Positions 11,034 to 22,476 of a stretch of DNA of 64,000 nt are shown here, one piece after another. Both the position numbers and the translations under genes were made by a program. The notes beneath the pieces were generated by a model, which did not search any database, had not been told where the DNA came from, and saw only the letters and a program-made list of their open reading frames with translations. The DNA is from Aureobasidium sp. EXF-3400 (lineage: Eukaryota; Ascomycota; Dothideomycetes; Dothideales; Saccotheciaceae). Where the stretch lies: NCBI GenBank assembly GCA_024195585.1, contig SWBL01000008.1:248001-312000 (forward strand), given 5' to 3'. Position 1 is the stretch's first letter; the number at the start of each line of letters is the position of its first letter.

Positions 11034-12452
11034 TTAGGCGAGGCCGAAGGTAGCCTTCATGCGACGCCAGACCTCACCACGCATGGCATCTCTGCTCTCA
11101 ATGGTGCGGGAAGCGGCGTCCTTGTTCTCGGCGGCGCGACGGAGAAGGTAGTTCAAGCAATCGGTCATGGAACCCCAAGCGGTCAGCTTGTAAGCGCGAG
11201 GGATGTCGACCATCTCCTCAGGCTGAGCTTGAGTGGCACTGATAAGTTCGCAGCTGACTTCATCGGCCATACCCTGGAGTTGAGCGTAGGCGCAAGGAAT
11301 TCTCTCCTCGCCAGAGCGGAGTTGGTTGGTGCGGATAGCTTGAGCCTTGCGAACTGAGTCGGCATTGTGAGTTGCGAGGACGAGACCGACGTTGCGAGGG
11401 AAGACACCGTCATCGGAGGTAATAGGCTTAACAACATCGTTGTAGGTGCGGGTCAGAACTGCTTCGGCCATGCCATCGTAAGCACGGTGGGTGTCTTGGA
11501 TAGTGTCCCAAATCTTTTCGCGAGGCTCAGAGTGCAGGTAAGCGCCACGGACGAGCTTGACGCCGAGAGTGAAGCCTTCAGTCTTGGCCTGGTGGAGATG
11601 GCTAGAGAGAGAGGCGGGTGCGCCCTTGAGGTAGCATTGGTAGGTGTTGTAGAGGACGATATTGTCGGGCTTGTTGTAGATCTTCTGCAGGTTCAAGGTC
11701 CAGGCGTCAATCATGGGGTTGGTCGTGGTTTCTTCAGCGGAGGGGACAAGAGCAATTTGCTTGGCTGAGGCGGCATCACAGATCTCCTTCATGGCCTTGT
11801 CCATGATATCAATGGGCTGCTTGCCCTGCTTGAGCAGCTGCATAGCGTAACCACCCATACCAGACCACTTCAGACCGATGATGTCGCCAGGCTGAGCGGC
11901 CTCGACAGTCTCCATCAGTCCCTTTCTCCACATATCGACATCGGCGGCGGTGTCGCTGGAAGGTACGTCGGAAAGGATCTCACGAGCGTACTCGAAGATG
12001 ACACCCGAGTAACCCAGGCTTTGCAGCTGAGCGCGAGTAGCACGGACTTCGGCCTTTGTCTCACCACCGCAGAATTGCTTGTAGAAAGTCTCTCTGAGAA
12101 TGAGTTTGAGAAGAGGGTTGCGCTCGACATTAAAGATGGGGTTCTTGGCGTGGATCATGGCGGTAAGAGCCTTGAAGCAGACGGACAAAAGTGCAGGCTT
12201 GCAAGAGATCGAGGTGATCATGTAGGTTCTTAGAACGGTGGAGAGGGGGAGAACGGCAAGAGCAGGAGTCTTGTTGGTCTTAGTGACCTTTGATCCAGGA
12301 ACATGCTTGGGGAGAGTAGCCACCTGAGGAGCAGTCATTGCATGCTGCTCAGCCGGAGTGCTGTGGATGTGTCTGGCAGACATCAAGAAGGGAGTTGCGA
12401 CGCGGCCATCCAGGCGGCGTACCATGTTGGATCGCAGCTTGAGGGAAGACAT
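11034..12452 (-). CDS. PUT1: Proline dehydrogenase, mitochondrial
   Basis: An intronless frame encodes 472 residues, near the size of yeast Put1. The enzyme oxidises L-proline to delta-1-pyrroline-5-carboxylate with FAD at the inner mitochondrial membrane, the first step of proline use as carbon and nitrogen source. The FAD-dependent TIM-barrel signatures are present: LKWSGMGGYAMQ, GVKLVRGAYLHSE, LATHNADS and, close to the C-terminus, YLLRRAAEN, whose two arginines bind the proline carboxylate. The basic, Ser/Arg-rich N-terminus (first 30-35 residues) is a plausible mitochondrial presequence. GATAAG sites upstream suggest nitrogen control. The usual fungal proline-utilisation cluster partners (permease, P5C dehydrogenase, PrnA) are not adjacent. 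Confidence 0.95.
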   Translation of the reverse strand: MSSLKLRSNMVRRLDGRVATPFLMSARHIHSTPAEQHAMTAPQVATLPKHVPGSKVTKTNKTPALAVLPLSTVLRTYMITSISCKPALLSVCFKALTAMIHAKNPIFNVERNPLLKLILRETFYKQFCGGETKAEVRATRAQLQSLGYSGVIFEYAREILSDVPSSDTAADVDMWRKGLMETVEAAQPGDIIGLKWSGMGGYAMQLLKQGKQPIDIMDKAMKEICDAASAKQIALVPSAEETTTNPMIDAWTLNLQKIYNKPDNIVLYNTYQCYLKGAPASLSSHLHQAKTEGFTLGVKLVRGAYLHSEPREKIWDTIQDTHRAYDGMAEAVLTRTYNDVVKPITSDDGVFPRNVGLVLATHNADSVRKAQAIRTNQLRSGEERIPCAYAQLQGMADEVSCELISATQAQPEEMVDIPRAYKLTAWGSMTDCLNYLLRRAAENKDAASRTIESRDAMRGEVWRRMKATFGLA

Positions 12453-14374
12453 CTTGTCGTTTGCGATACACTATCTTCTTGAAAGCTGCAAAAGAGGTCG
12501 ATAAGTTCACTTGGATCCCCCTCAGCAGAGGGCCATCTGCCTTTAATACTGATTCCCATGACCTTATGCCGCCGTTCTCCTTGTTCACTTGCCTCGCGGC
12601 TACCTTCGGTCTTGAGTGTTGACGTTGATAAGAGAAAGTTGGCGGTCTTTGTTCTTCCGCAAACGCGATACCCGATTGGGACTGTTCCCCATCTTACGCT
12701 AACCACATCAGGCCTCGTTCGGCTACAGTTTTCTGTCGCACCATGAGTCCAGATCGAAAGCAAAAGCGCTCCACCAATTTTCGACATGATTTTATCGCTT
12801 CGGTAATCACATAACTTCGGCTTTCCAGCCTGTCATCTCGGTCTTGTTGAACGGCCTGTATCGGTCTTGGATGCGATGCTCTTTCTTTGCTTCATCTCCG
12901 CTCCCCGCACCTTCTTTGGCTCCTCGCTGCGAGTTCGGACAAGCTGATCGCGTTGATTCGAAACTGCTGAGTCTCCACCTCTCATCCATTCCTCTACCGT
13001 GAATATCCGAACATCACTTGTGCCGTCTGGTTCGATGGACGATACCAGCCAAGGCATCAAGTCGTCGACGCTTGCTCGCGGCCATGCGTTATCAACACGC
13101 AGCTCCCTCGTCTGATGGCTCTCGTGACTTCGCAACACCACCAGCTGACATAGCTCAACCTTGCTCAAGCTCTCTGGTATTGCAAGCTCGAACAATCAAC
13201 GACGCCAAAGGCAGCTACCAACAACATGACCGTGAAGGCATTTGTGGCTGTTGGGAGATCTGGCTTAACATGTCAGTCTGGACGTGGGCTCAAGCGTGCG
13301 GCACGCCGAGAAGTTCTCGACAACATTGATACACGTGAACAACATCAGATATTTCCTTTCTGTTTCAGGTCATCGACAACAACGCCCAGCATGGTCAACC
13401 AGCGACCTCTTTCGGTCCTTCCGGAATAGCGATGGCTCTCAAGTCTCTCTGCTCGCACTCTCAGTGTTTTGAAGACGAGCAAGCCAAAATCTTCGCGGTC
13501 CTACCTCTTGATCGACTTCTCAACAACTCGCGTCAAGCGTGTGGGCACGTCAACATCTTTGTGCCTCTCATTCTAAGTTTTGTCGCCTGCCTCCATCAAA
13601 GCTGTACGTTTCGTACTCTGCCACAATCGTCATCAACGCAACTCTCATCGAAACCAGAGGCGTTCAGAGGATCGGCAAGCAACTGCTTGTCCATCGATTC
13701 TCCTGAAACTTAAAGTTGCTGTTCCGGAGCGCCAACTACCTGTTGGCTCTGATTAGCTATTGACTCGAGCTGGCATACTTACTAACACGGCAGTCAACAA
13801 GTACGAAACCCAATACTGATATTAGCCAGCCCTCCAAGCTCAACTGACACCAGCCCCAAACCTCCTTGCCCTCTATGTGATCTGCGGTCTGTCAAGAGTG
13901 TCAAATCAGGAGCGCCAGATGCAGACAGCCAGGATGCATCAACTTCAAATTTGCATTGAAAGGAACCTTATGCTCGGCCATCTACCCTCTGGCGCTTCCC
14001 AACTTCTAGCATGTCGCAATTGACACAAGTAAGCCTTGTGCTTCAGGTTGATACACGAAGGCTGTTCTTTGTTCTTGGAGTGTAGTGGACACTGAGGCTG
14101 TTGCCATTTTCCAGTTGTATCAACACAACTGACCAAGCCGTCTTTTGGAGGCGCAGTGCTGATAGTCTCAACGCCTACGTCTGTTTGCTTCTCCAGGTTA
14201 CGCCTCTGCTTATCCACAGCAACGACATCGACAGCCAAACATGAATCTCTTGCTCTTGGACTATCACGACTCGAGACCAGAACATAACCTCTCTAGGACT
14301 CGAGCCCCGTCCTGACTCGTGAACACGAAGCAAATATCAACACGGCTACCTCACGTCCTTGGACCTAGAGAGCT
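12453..14374. other. Gene-poor region, proximal part
   Basis: The first few hundred bases are the PUT1 promoter. Beyond that, frames reach at most about 120 codons, are contradicted by overlapping frames and show no family motif. Units like those at 14.4-17.3 kb may begin near 13.8 kb, but I cannot align them convincingly. Confidence 0.4.
12500..12632. promoter_or_regulatory. Two GATAAG motifs upstream of proline dehydrogenase
   Basis: GATAAG occurs at 12500-12505 and 12627-12632, 48 and 175 bp upstream of the PUT1 start; a reverse GATAAA lies near 12791. GATA factors of the AreA/Nit2 type bind HGATAR and activate proline-utilisation genes under nitrogen limitation in other fungi. Sites this short also arise by chance. 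Confidence 0.35.
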
Positions 14375-17300
14375 CAATCATACCTTTTCTTTCGGTCCTG
14401 GACTGTTGCCGCTTTGTTCAATGTTTTGGCAGCTATTGTCTTGGCTTCTAAGCACATGCTTGTCTTGCGACCTCCTACCTGCGATGCAAGATCAGCTCAC
14501 TTTCAGAAAACAAAACTCAACAAAACAAGGGTCAAAAGCTAGAGTCTCCAGACCTACACCGTTATCTGCCATGAAGCCAGACCTCTCGGGAAACACAGAA
14601 GGCATTGAAGGCTAGGCAGTTTGGTTTCTGCCATCATGCCCAGCTTGGTGAAAAGAATGCAGAAAGAGAGGAAATAACATACCTTCGGACCTCAATGCCA
14701 ACGTTCTCACTGGACTCTTTGCACTTGTTTGAGCTAGAGTCAGCCAATATTGGAGCCAAAAATCCACAAATACGACGCAAGAAAAGACAATGTTCAGAGT
14801 ACTCGTCGATTTTTCCACCATGAAGCCATGCCCCTCGAAGACTTGGGAGCCGGGGACACGCACGGCTAGGCAGTATAAAGTTTCTCATCACGCATTGAGG
14901 TTTTGCCGCAAACAAGATGAAGTTTACTGACCTGATATACATCCCCTTCACACGACGAAGTAGTTAACACAAGTTGGGCGTTTTTGTCGCGTTTTTGTCG
15001 TTTGAGGCAGCAGCGAAGAGCCTGTAAGATGGTTTCTGGGTCTCACCATGTCAGTGAAAGCTCATCATGAAGATTATATGTTGATTCTCTTGTTTCGGAT
15101 AATCACGACAGCTTTGTTCCACCGAGGAAAACTACGGGGTTCACCAGCGACAGGTCCGCGACACTCTTTCATGCAGTCTCCGAGCCTGCATCTTTAGTCA
15201 GCAATTATCTTCCTCCGAAAACGAACTCTGGAACTCCTTAGGCACACTGTTCAGATATGCATATGTTGGCCCCGCTCTGAATCAGAACGAGCACCAGATT
15301 GCTTTGCTCATCACGCATGTGCAACGACAGAAAATATCGCCCTCGACTTACCAAGGCTCAAAAACTTTATGCCCGGCTTGAGTAGTATCCTGTCCAGACC
15401 ACTGTTCTAAATCGCAAAGCATCGTCAGCAGCTGCCTTCATCAGAATTGAGATATAGTGCTCTGGAAGACAGAAAGCTTGCTCAGATATGCTCATAGCTT
15501 TTTGTTGTTTTCATCCACAGAAGTCGATCGAAGGACAAGAAATGCTGCATTCATCATTGCCGTAAGAAAGTACTGGAAGAGGTAGACATACCAAGGAGAC
15601 TCGGATGCTGGTGGCCTGGAACACGAGCCCAAAAGACAGATGTCAACTCTCCAGCCTGCAAGATGCACAAGAGTATCAGCTGCGTTCCTCCTACAGCCTG
15701 AAGTACTGTGGGGAGCGATGGGAAGCTCGGAGATGCCATGTGGCTCTTTTCCGTCGTCGACGACGGATTGGAATAAGCAACACACTCGAAACCACGTCCA
15801 TCATTGTTTCGGGGGGAATGTCGGGATAGGCGCATTTACCAAGGCGGTTCGTATGTTCATGGTCTTGATGCGACCACATCGGGCATGAACTGCAGATTTG
15901 CTTTGCAATGGCCATCAACAGGGACGCCTATGTGCTAGATTACTCTCTTCTGGCTATAAGACGCCAGTGCTTGTCAGCGATGTTCTTTCAAGTGCTGTGA
16001 TGTGCTATCAAAGGCAATGGAGAACAGCTCAGATACGCCGAATGGCTATCCGTTTATGTCATTCACCAAGTCGATATAAGAGCAAGAGACATTATCTTCA
16101 TCATCGCTGTTGGCCAATGTTCAAGGGAAGAGACTCACCAAACGACTAAACCCCTTCATAGACTGAGACGACATTGCCGCGTCGCCTATGTGAAGGTTGC
16201 GATCTCGACGTTCGATCCTTTCTGGCTACCAACGCACTGCTGCAAACGTCAGTCAAAGTTCTTTTGCTTCTATGTTGAAGCTCGAAGAAAAAAAGGAGAA
16301 GCCGATCAGAAGTTCTAAGCAGCGCTTGTTTTTCTCATCCACAGAGTCGAGAAGAAGATGAAGGCGAAAAGCTTTGATCATCATGGCAAGGAAAGTACTG
16401 GTTGCTGCGCTTACCGAAGCAGTTCTCCTCTTCCTCGGAATACTATCACAGTGCTCGTGGGCAACCTCGAAGACTGTGGGTATCAGCCAGAGTTCAGGCG
16501 GCGCTCTGCCAGACGCAAGCCATAGCAACGTACCTCGGACAAATTTGCAGCATTATGCCGCTGTAAATCTAGTCTGTCATTTGCAAGTGCCCTTCTTCTG
16601 CCCAACCGAGCTTTCCGCTTCTGACACCGAAGCTGCTGTTGCTTGGAGCTCCTCTTCTCCCTCCTCTTGAAGCATATCTGGTCTTTGCGGTTGTCGACCC
16701 ATCGGTTGGTCTTGAAGCGGCACTTTCTAGCTGGAACGACAGGAAGGAGAATAAGACAATCGAGTGTCCGCGCAGTGGTAAAATCAGCGATTGTTTAAAG
16801 CACAAAACAGATCTTACTCTGAATCCGACTCGTTGGGCGATTCTTGATACTGCGACGGCCACACTGCAACACAAGTCTGCATTATAGTCAGCGTTCTTTC
16901 GGGCTCGAACAGGCTCGGAACAGAGATGATGATGGTTGGTTCAAATCAGATGTCTTTCACAACTCGTCAAAATGATCAGATCGAGTATCCCGGTAATTGT
17001 TCATCATCATTGATCTTGGCTTGGGTTGTGTAGAGAGACCAAAGACTTACTTACCATCAGTCATGGGATCATATTCCAGGGCGTGCTCATTGCCAAGTAA
17101 AGCATTGTGATCGACGGCTGTATGTCAAAGGCCTGAAAATGGTCAGTGACCACTGGGGCAGTGGCCAACCAGCATAAGAGGTCTTTTCTGATCTTCCAGC
17201 ACTCATCTCATCAAGGCCTGCAACACGGTCAGGAACCGTGGCTGTGTGGACTGGACGGCTTCTAGGAAAAGAAAGATAACCTACCTCGATGGAAACACGA
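14375..17300 (-). repeat. Degenerate tandem units of about 240-300 bp with minus-strand splice-donor-like motifs
   Basis: Diverged copies recur at a rough period. Minus-strand donor motifs (CCTTG|GTAAGT type, seen as ACTTACCAAGG on the plus strand) occur near 14383, 14683, 15046, 15352, 15591, 15839, 16138 and 16414, with weaker ones near 17054 and 17284. Their spacing is mostly 239-306 bp. Internal segments are also shared. CATCATTGCCGTAAGAAAG at 15553 matches ATCATGGCAAGGAAAG at 16379, each followed by TACTGG, and GTCGGGAAAGTGC near 17493 is similar. CATCCACAGAAGTCGA near 15514 matches CATCCACAGAGTCGA near 16336. A second pair shares CCATGAAGCCA and GGCTAGGCAGT at 14570/14611 and 14819/14865. 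On the minus strand some units end in YAG followed by a 50-85-nt putative exon before the donor. Exon lengths are not multiples of three, so coding is unlikely. Confidence 0.5.
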
Positions 17301-18969
17301 CTTCGTACGATGCAAACAGTCAAAACTAGCTGAAAGGGGTCAGCATCGAAGGCCCTCGCACGTTTCGTCATAAGAAGCGTGGCATGAATGGATGTGCCTT
17401 CAGTTTGCGACCAGACCGTCGCAAGCGTTGTTTGTCTTCAACAATATCACCGTAACAGCGTTCGGATGAGAGAATTCATTTCTTGTTCATCATGTCGGGA
17501 AAGTGCACAGGAAGAGAGTTTGACTTGCCTCATTGGAGTCACCTTGACTCTGCGCTCTCGACTGTCCAACAAGCGTCCATGCTCTGGGGTTCGAGATTTA
17601 TAAGCGAATCCAGACTGCAGCAGGAGGTTGTTATGCGCCTGTCCAAGCGATGGTCAGCCAAAAGCCCTGCAACATTACAAGAGGTGCAGAGGAGATTGAA
17701 GTGCCCTTCGGATTTGTTCTTGGTTTCTGGTCCTTCACGGTGGTGTAGGAATTGGAATGAGTCGCGATGCTTTCATCATCGAGCAAAGTTGTTGGAGAAT
17801 GCAGGAGTACTTGCCAATATTCGCCGATCATTCTGTATCTCCCAAAGTTCATTGCCACGAAAAATGCCTCCAGAGACTGATTTGGGCGGGCGACATGGAG
17901 AGATTCCGAGACAACTCAGCCATGAGCAACGTACGTGAAGGAGAAGGCAAAGGTCTACGAACAAGTCAGCAAAATCCTCGAAGACGTTCCTTTGGGAGTG
18001 AGGGGTTGTAGAGGGATGTATGCTCTTCGACCCGACCTGTTTCATGAAACACTGACCAGAGGAGCACAAAGTCTGGCACTGAGAGCGAAGAAGCATTGAG
18101 GTTTGATCTTGGCTGTTGAGAAACTCCAATGACAAGCTAGCCATCAAAGCACATCATAGCCGTGAAGGAATGGTGTGCGGAAGGGAAGATTTGACAAACC
18201 TGGATGATGGACATGCGCTGATGGAAGGTGGTGGTGCTGATGGAGATCTACCATCATTGACCCAAGCGAGCACTACCGGCGTCAACATGCGCATTTTTTG
18301 AGATTTCAATGCGCACAGTCGAAGAAACACTCGCAGTGAGCACGATGGATGCCGCTAGGTGTAGTGGCAATGCTTGATGAAGAGGGGCAGAAGATGGCGT
18401 AAAGTCATCGTCCTGTTCGCTCATTAGGCGCGTGTTCGCACTGTCAGCGTTGGCAAACTAGATCGGCGAATAGGCTGCTTACCCGATGGTCTTCTTCGGC
18501 GCGATGTGATGCTGTTCTTGATGGTCGCGAGACTTGATTTCGTGTGTTGAGTCGGAGCGAGGGAAGGTGCGAACAGCTCAAGTCAAGGTTCACCTGATCC
18601 CTCGCTGTGCATAACGATATCCACCTTGGCGATGACCATTGCGAGACGACCAGAGTGACATAAGTGCTGTTCGACCATCGCGGGAGGTTCTGGGTCCCAC
18701 TGTCAGTGTTGAGAGAGAGAGAGTCCAAAACTCTTCTCAAGCGTCATGAATTGAGGAAGAAGCGGATGATTTTCTCACCTGGCAAGCAAAGAAGCCCGTA
18801 AAGGGCGCTCTTGAGCGCTGTGCAACCCCGATTAAGAAGGTGTAGATGTTGTTCATGCCTTCCGTCGCTGCGCATCAGGGACCAAGATGATCGTGTTTTA
18901 CCAAAGCGGTAGGCGTCAGCACAACGGAGGCACTTGCCTTTGGAAAAGCGAGCTCCAATTCAAAGTCAC
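17301..18969. other. Gene-poor region with scattered repeat-like fragments
   Basis: No convincing gene. Fragments resembling the upstream units appear at 17486-17511, near 17770 and at 18687-18710; the last matches 15033-15057 (GGTTCTGGGTC, then TGTCAGTG). Minus-strand donor-like motifs lie near 18484 and 18778. A short GA run is at about 18711-18722. Confidence 0.4.
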
Positions 18970-19560
18970 CCAATTAGTGCAGGTTCTTTTCGAGCGACGG
19001 CCACTGTATGCATATCTCAGCAGCAAGACTCTGCATCAGCATAACCAACGAAAGTCGCAAACGTTTTCGAAGCACTAGAATGTCTACAGAGAGCCTAAAA
19101 ATTGTCACAAAAGGCCCCACGAGAATAAGGACGGTCTAGCGTACCTCAAATGTGTATTCTGTCATCAGACGCGCTGAAAGTCGCAAACATATTCCAATCT
19201 TCAGAGATGTCCGCTGAGAGTTTGAAGGGGAACCACAAAAGGCCATGAACAACAAGGAGTACCAAGCATATCTCAACTGCTATGCACTCTTTCGTTCATG
19301 CGCAGCAAAAGTCGCAAATGTTTTTGAAGCCTCAGAATATCCGCTGAAAGTCTACACAACTGTCACAAAGGGCTACGTGAAGACGAGGACTGTTAAGGGT
19401 ATCTCGATTGCTATGTACACAATCTCCATGTGCGCCGAAAGTCGCAAACATATCCCATCCCTGACAGTGTCCGCTGAGAGCTTGGGATTGACATCTTCTG
19501 TTGATTTTAATAAAGAGGATGTTCAAGGATCTTGGGTCGTACTCTCTGATACGGTTGCCA
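18970..19560. repeat. Four-copy degenerate tandem array, period about 130 bp
   Basis: The core AAGTCGCAAA recurs with GTCGCAAA starting at 19054, 19180, 19311 and 19441, spacings of 126, 131 and 130 bp. Flanking bases are shared too: a TGTCCGCTGAGAG-like segment follows each core by about 20-30 bp (near 19208, 19339 and 19471, weaker in the first copy), and TCACAAARGGC-like segments lie between cores. A 123-codon frame at 19245-19616 crosses the array but looks incidental, because the repeat is not a multiple of three. Copies differ at many positions, so the array is old. Its function is unknown. Confidence 0.6.
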
Positions 19561-19825
19561 TTCTCGTCAATTGGGCGGTATCGGTGGTCCTGTCCCATTT
19601 TCCAGGCGAGAGATGATTATAGCCTTGTTTTCCTTCATGCGATTCAGAAGCATGCCGCGCGAAGGCAGGATATTTGGACACCAGGAGCGCGCCCGCGAGC
19701 GGTTGACGGCAAGGAAGAGAGCTAGTAATGGCTTCATCTTTTGCTCGCGGACGTGCATCCCATATGGCGGTGTATAAAGAGGATGTTCAAGTGATTTCGC
19801 CGGCCTCTAGCTCTCTTGACCTTCT

Positions 19826-20291
19826 TCAGGGCATCCTCGATATGACATCGCGCTTGTGCTTAGGTGGGAGAGGGTAAGGGTCGTATGTGCACTTGCCGGG
19901 GCCGTACTTGGGCTCAGGGAGCTCTGTAACGTTTTCAGCCTCATTGATGCGCAAGAGAAAGGAAGTTCGGATACTTACTGCCGTTGACGCGGATGTAATC
20001 GGCCACGTGCTCCTCAGGCAGCTTGGTCGAGTTGGTGGCGACTTGGATCTGACGAAGGGTGATGTCGCCAGATTCAAGCTCGCTGAGGTACTTCTTTTGG
20101 TCGAAGGCCTTGATAGGCTTGAGCCACTTGGGGTGGTCTTCAGCCTTGAGAGAGTTGAAGCTGTCGACACGCTCGCGCTTGAGCTCATCGATGCCCATGC
20201 TGGCGATGCGCTCGTGGGTCTCATCAAGAGCTCTGATGATGTCGCTCATGGTGGTGCTCTTTGCAGGAGAAGACATGTTTGGGGCTTGCAT
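19826..20291 (-). CDS. Small hypothetical protein, two coding exons
   Basis: Exons 20291-19979 and 19923-19826 flank a 55-nt intron (GTAAGT donor, TTACAG acceptor) and give 136 residues. The protein is charged and helical, with segments DIIRALDETHERIASMGIDE and DITLRQIQVATNSTKLPEEH, then a short Pro/Lys-rich tail ending KRDVISRMP. I do not recognise a family. Translation could start at 20291 or at the second Met, 20276 (MSSPAKS). The ATG at 20291 follows directly a branch-plus-acceptor sequence (CTGAC then TTAG), so an upstream exon is likely. It is the only convincing gene between 12.5 and 22.4 kb. Confidence 0.65.
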
Positions 20292-22476
20292 CTAAGTCAG
20301 CCACTTGGCAAGGAAATCGGCGATGACGAACTGTCTCGTTGTTCATCAAGATTGATGTTGTCCAGGTTATTCTCGAGGCTGTTCTGAAGATCAGAACAGG
20401 TGCATTCATGCTGGTCTCAAGTTAGCAAAAGATCTGGATCGGTAGTGTCACGAAGACATACCCAGATGACTTGTAGCCATGGCTGCATGGAGCAGACAGG
20501 TATGACAAGAGCAGACACCTGCAGGTCGCGCATGCGCATAAAGACTTGTTTGGATGCTGAATGGTGGCTCTTGATACTGTCAGTCAATCTCAACTCATGG
20601 TGAAGGTCATGGAAAGGCAAGACTCATACCGGAGCAGCAGACTCGGAGTGTCTGCAGATCTTTGGGCAGTGAGGTGAAGTAAGCTGAGGCAGGCCATATT
20701 GAACAAGAAAGATCTCGCGAAGGCCAGTGCAGAAACGCATGGCCTAGCAGACTGCGAATAGTGATTGCTGATGCTGGCAAGCTAAGTCAGTTGAAATTGC
20801 GATGCACAAGCAGAAGAGATGCTTACCTGGACTCACGGACTATAGCACGTGCGCGCAGATGCTTTGAGGTTGGATAAGCGCATGCGACTTCAGGCGGTGC
20901 TTTCTTTAGAGGCCTTCCAGTGATGGGAAGAACGGACGGTCTGCGCTGCGCAGATGGCTTTGCACAAGCGAACACGTGCTCTAGCCACAGATTGGAATAG
21001 GCTGCAGCGTTTTCTGATTTGTTGAAGCAGAAAGAGATGGAAGTTCGAAGCAGAAAGAGTTAAAGGTTCTGTGAAGAAGGAAGCAGAATCGGAGCTTGAG
21101 GGTGAGGAAGCTGCGTCTCTGCTTTGCGATGATGGCTGAAGCTCAAAGCACCTGCCACATCAAGGGTCACACAACAGCACTCCGACTCTCACACCGGATC
21201 GGAGCTGGTGTAAGCACTCATGAGAGTGTCATAACTGGTCACCGCTGTTGCTGCCGCTGCCGTTGCCGCTGCCGTATCAGATATGCCATACACAGGCTTC
21301 ATGGCTACTAAAGGGTCAACGAGAGCAAGACCTATTTGATGCTTGTTTATCTTGCAACTAGCATACAAAGTATGGTCAGACTCGGTGCATAAAGCTTCCC
21401 AGATATCAGTTAAGCAACTGTAATATCAAGGCGTTACACTCGTCTCGAGAGCATGGCTACAACATTGGTTAGGCCAGGCTCTTTGCATCTTGTTAGCTGG
21501 AGCATTTCATTGTCCTATGGCCCCAACACGCTCAAAATACGCCGACACCATTGAGGTGCTTCTGGCAGCGTCAGAGTTGGTGCAGTCTGCTTGTTGAAAT
21601 GGGCTATCAACTGCAAGGTCATCTCATCATCAAAGGCGCATTATGGGCATGGTCTTCAAGACAGCTGCAAAGCAAAGCATGAAACGGCAAACAACTAACA
21701 TTCTTCTTCAGCTCCTAGTCAAAGACCAGAAGACACTGATGAAAAAAAAAAGTGTTTGTCCACAGAGACCAAAGTCTTTGTCAACTTTTAGTTCCAAAGA
21801 TTAGATCATGCGTGAAACGCTAATGCCTCATAACCTATAGAAATGTTAGCATCCCATAGGCCTTCACCTAGAAAGGTGTCGGACGGTTGGAGAAGAAAAG
21901 GAGGTAGAGCAGTTCAGGCTCGCCTTTTTATATCTGCTGCCAGGGAGATCGATTACTTAAGCGCAAGTGGTCAGCGCTGCTTGGTCCGTCCCTGCAGCGA
22001 ATGAGGTAGTCCGCATTCGCAATGCTGTCTTCCAGATCACTTTTTCAACATGGCTCAGCAGTCTCATACCTGCTGGTGAAACTGCTCCTTGTCCCAGGAC
22101 CAATGTCCATCTCTGAAGCCTGCTGCAAAAGCTACCAGACCAAAAGAGATAGCTACATGTTTCTGCATATGAACATACAGCTCCTTACTCAAGGACCAGC
22201 ACACATGTGCTTTGAATGCTTCTTATTAATGCTGTATACTGGTATAGGGTGGTGTGAATGCTGCCTACTCTCCCTCCCGATTATCACATCCAAGCTCCCA
22301 CAATGCGACCATCTCTTCTCCCCTCATTGAGCCTATACCATCACAATAAGACCCTCCGTCTATTCACTCTGTTGAGAAGTAGCATGTGAAGGAGGCCCAC
22401 GCTCGCGCTCAGTGCTCACACAAATCCTCAAAACAAAACCAGCCTTGCTCCTTCTTCTTCCTCCTTTCTCTCCACA
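20292..22476. other. Gene-poor region of 2.2 kb, possible 5' exons of the 20291 gene
   Basis: Minus-strand donor-like motifs lie near 20461 (CTGG|GTATGTC), 20628 (CCG|GTATGAG) and 20827 (CCAG|GTAAGC). An acceptor with a GCTAAC branch point lies near 20415. These could belong to non-coding or short coding 5' exons of the gene at 20291. A GCTGCC/GCCGCT run lies near 21247-21272. From 21.3 to 22.4 kb I see nothing definite. Confidence 0.4.

Noticed and set aside
16253..16528. Minus-strand frames at 15492-15785 and 16253-16528 sharing a VDExNK-like segment
   Set aside because: The resemblance follows from the DNA repeat units; stops and shifting frames between units argue against a protein family.
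19245..19616. 123-codon frame through the 130-bp array
   Set aside because: The repeat period is not a multiple of three, so copies would be read in different frames; not a repeat protein.
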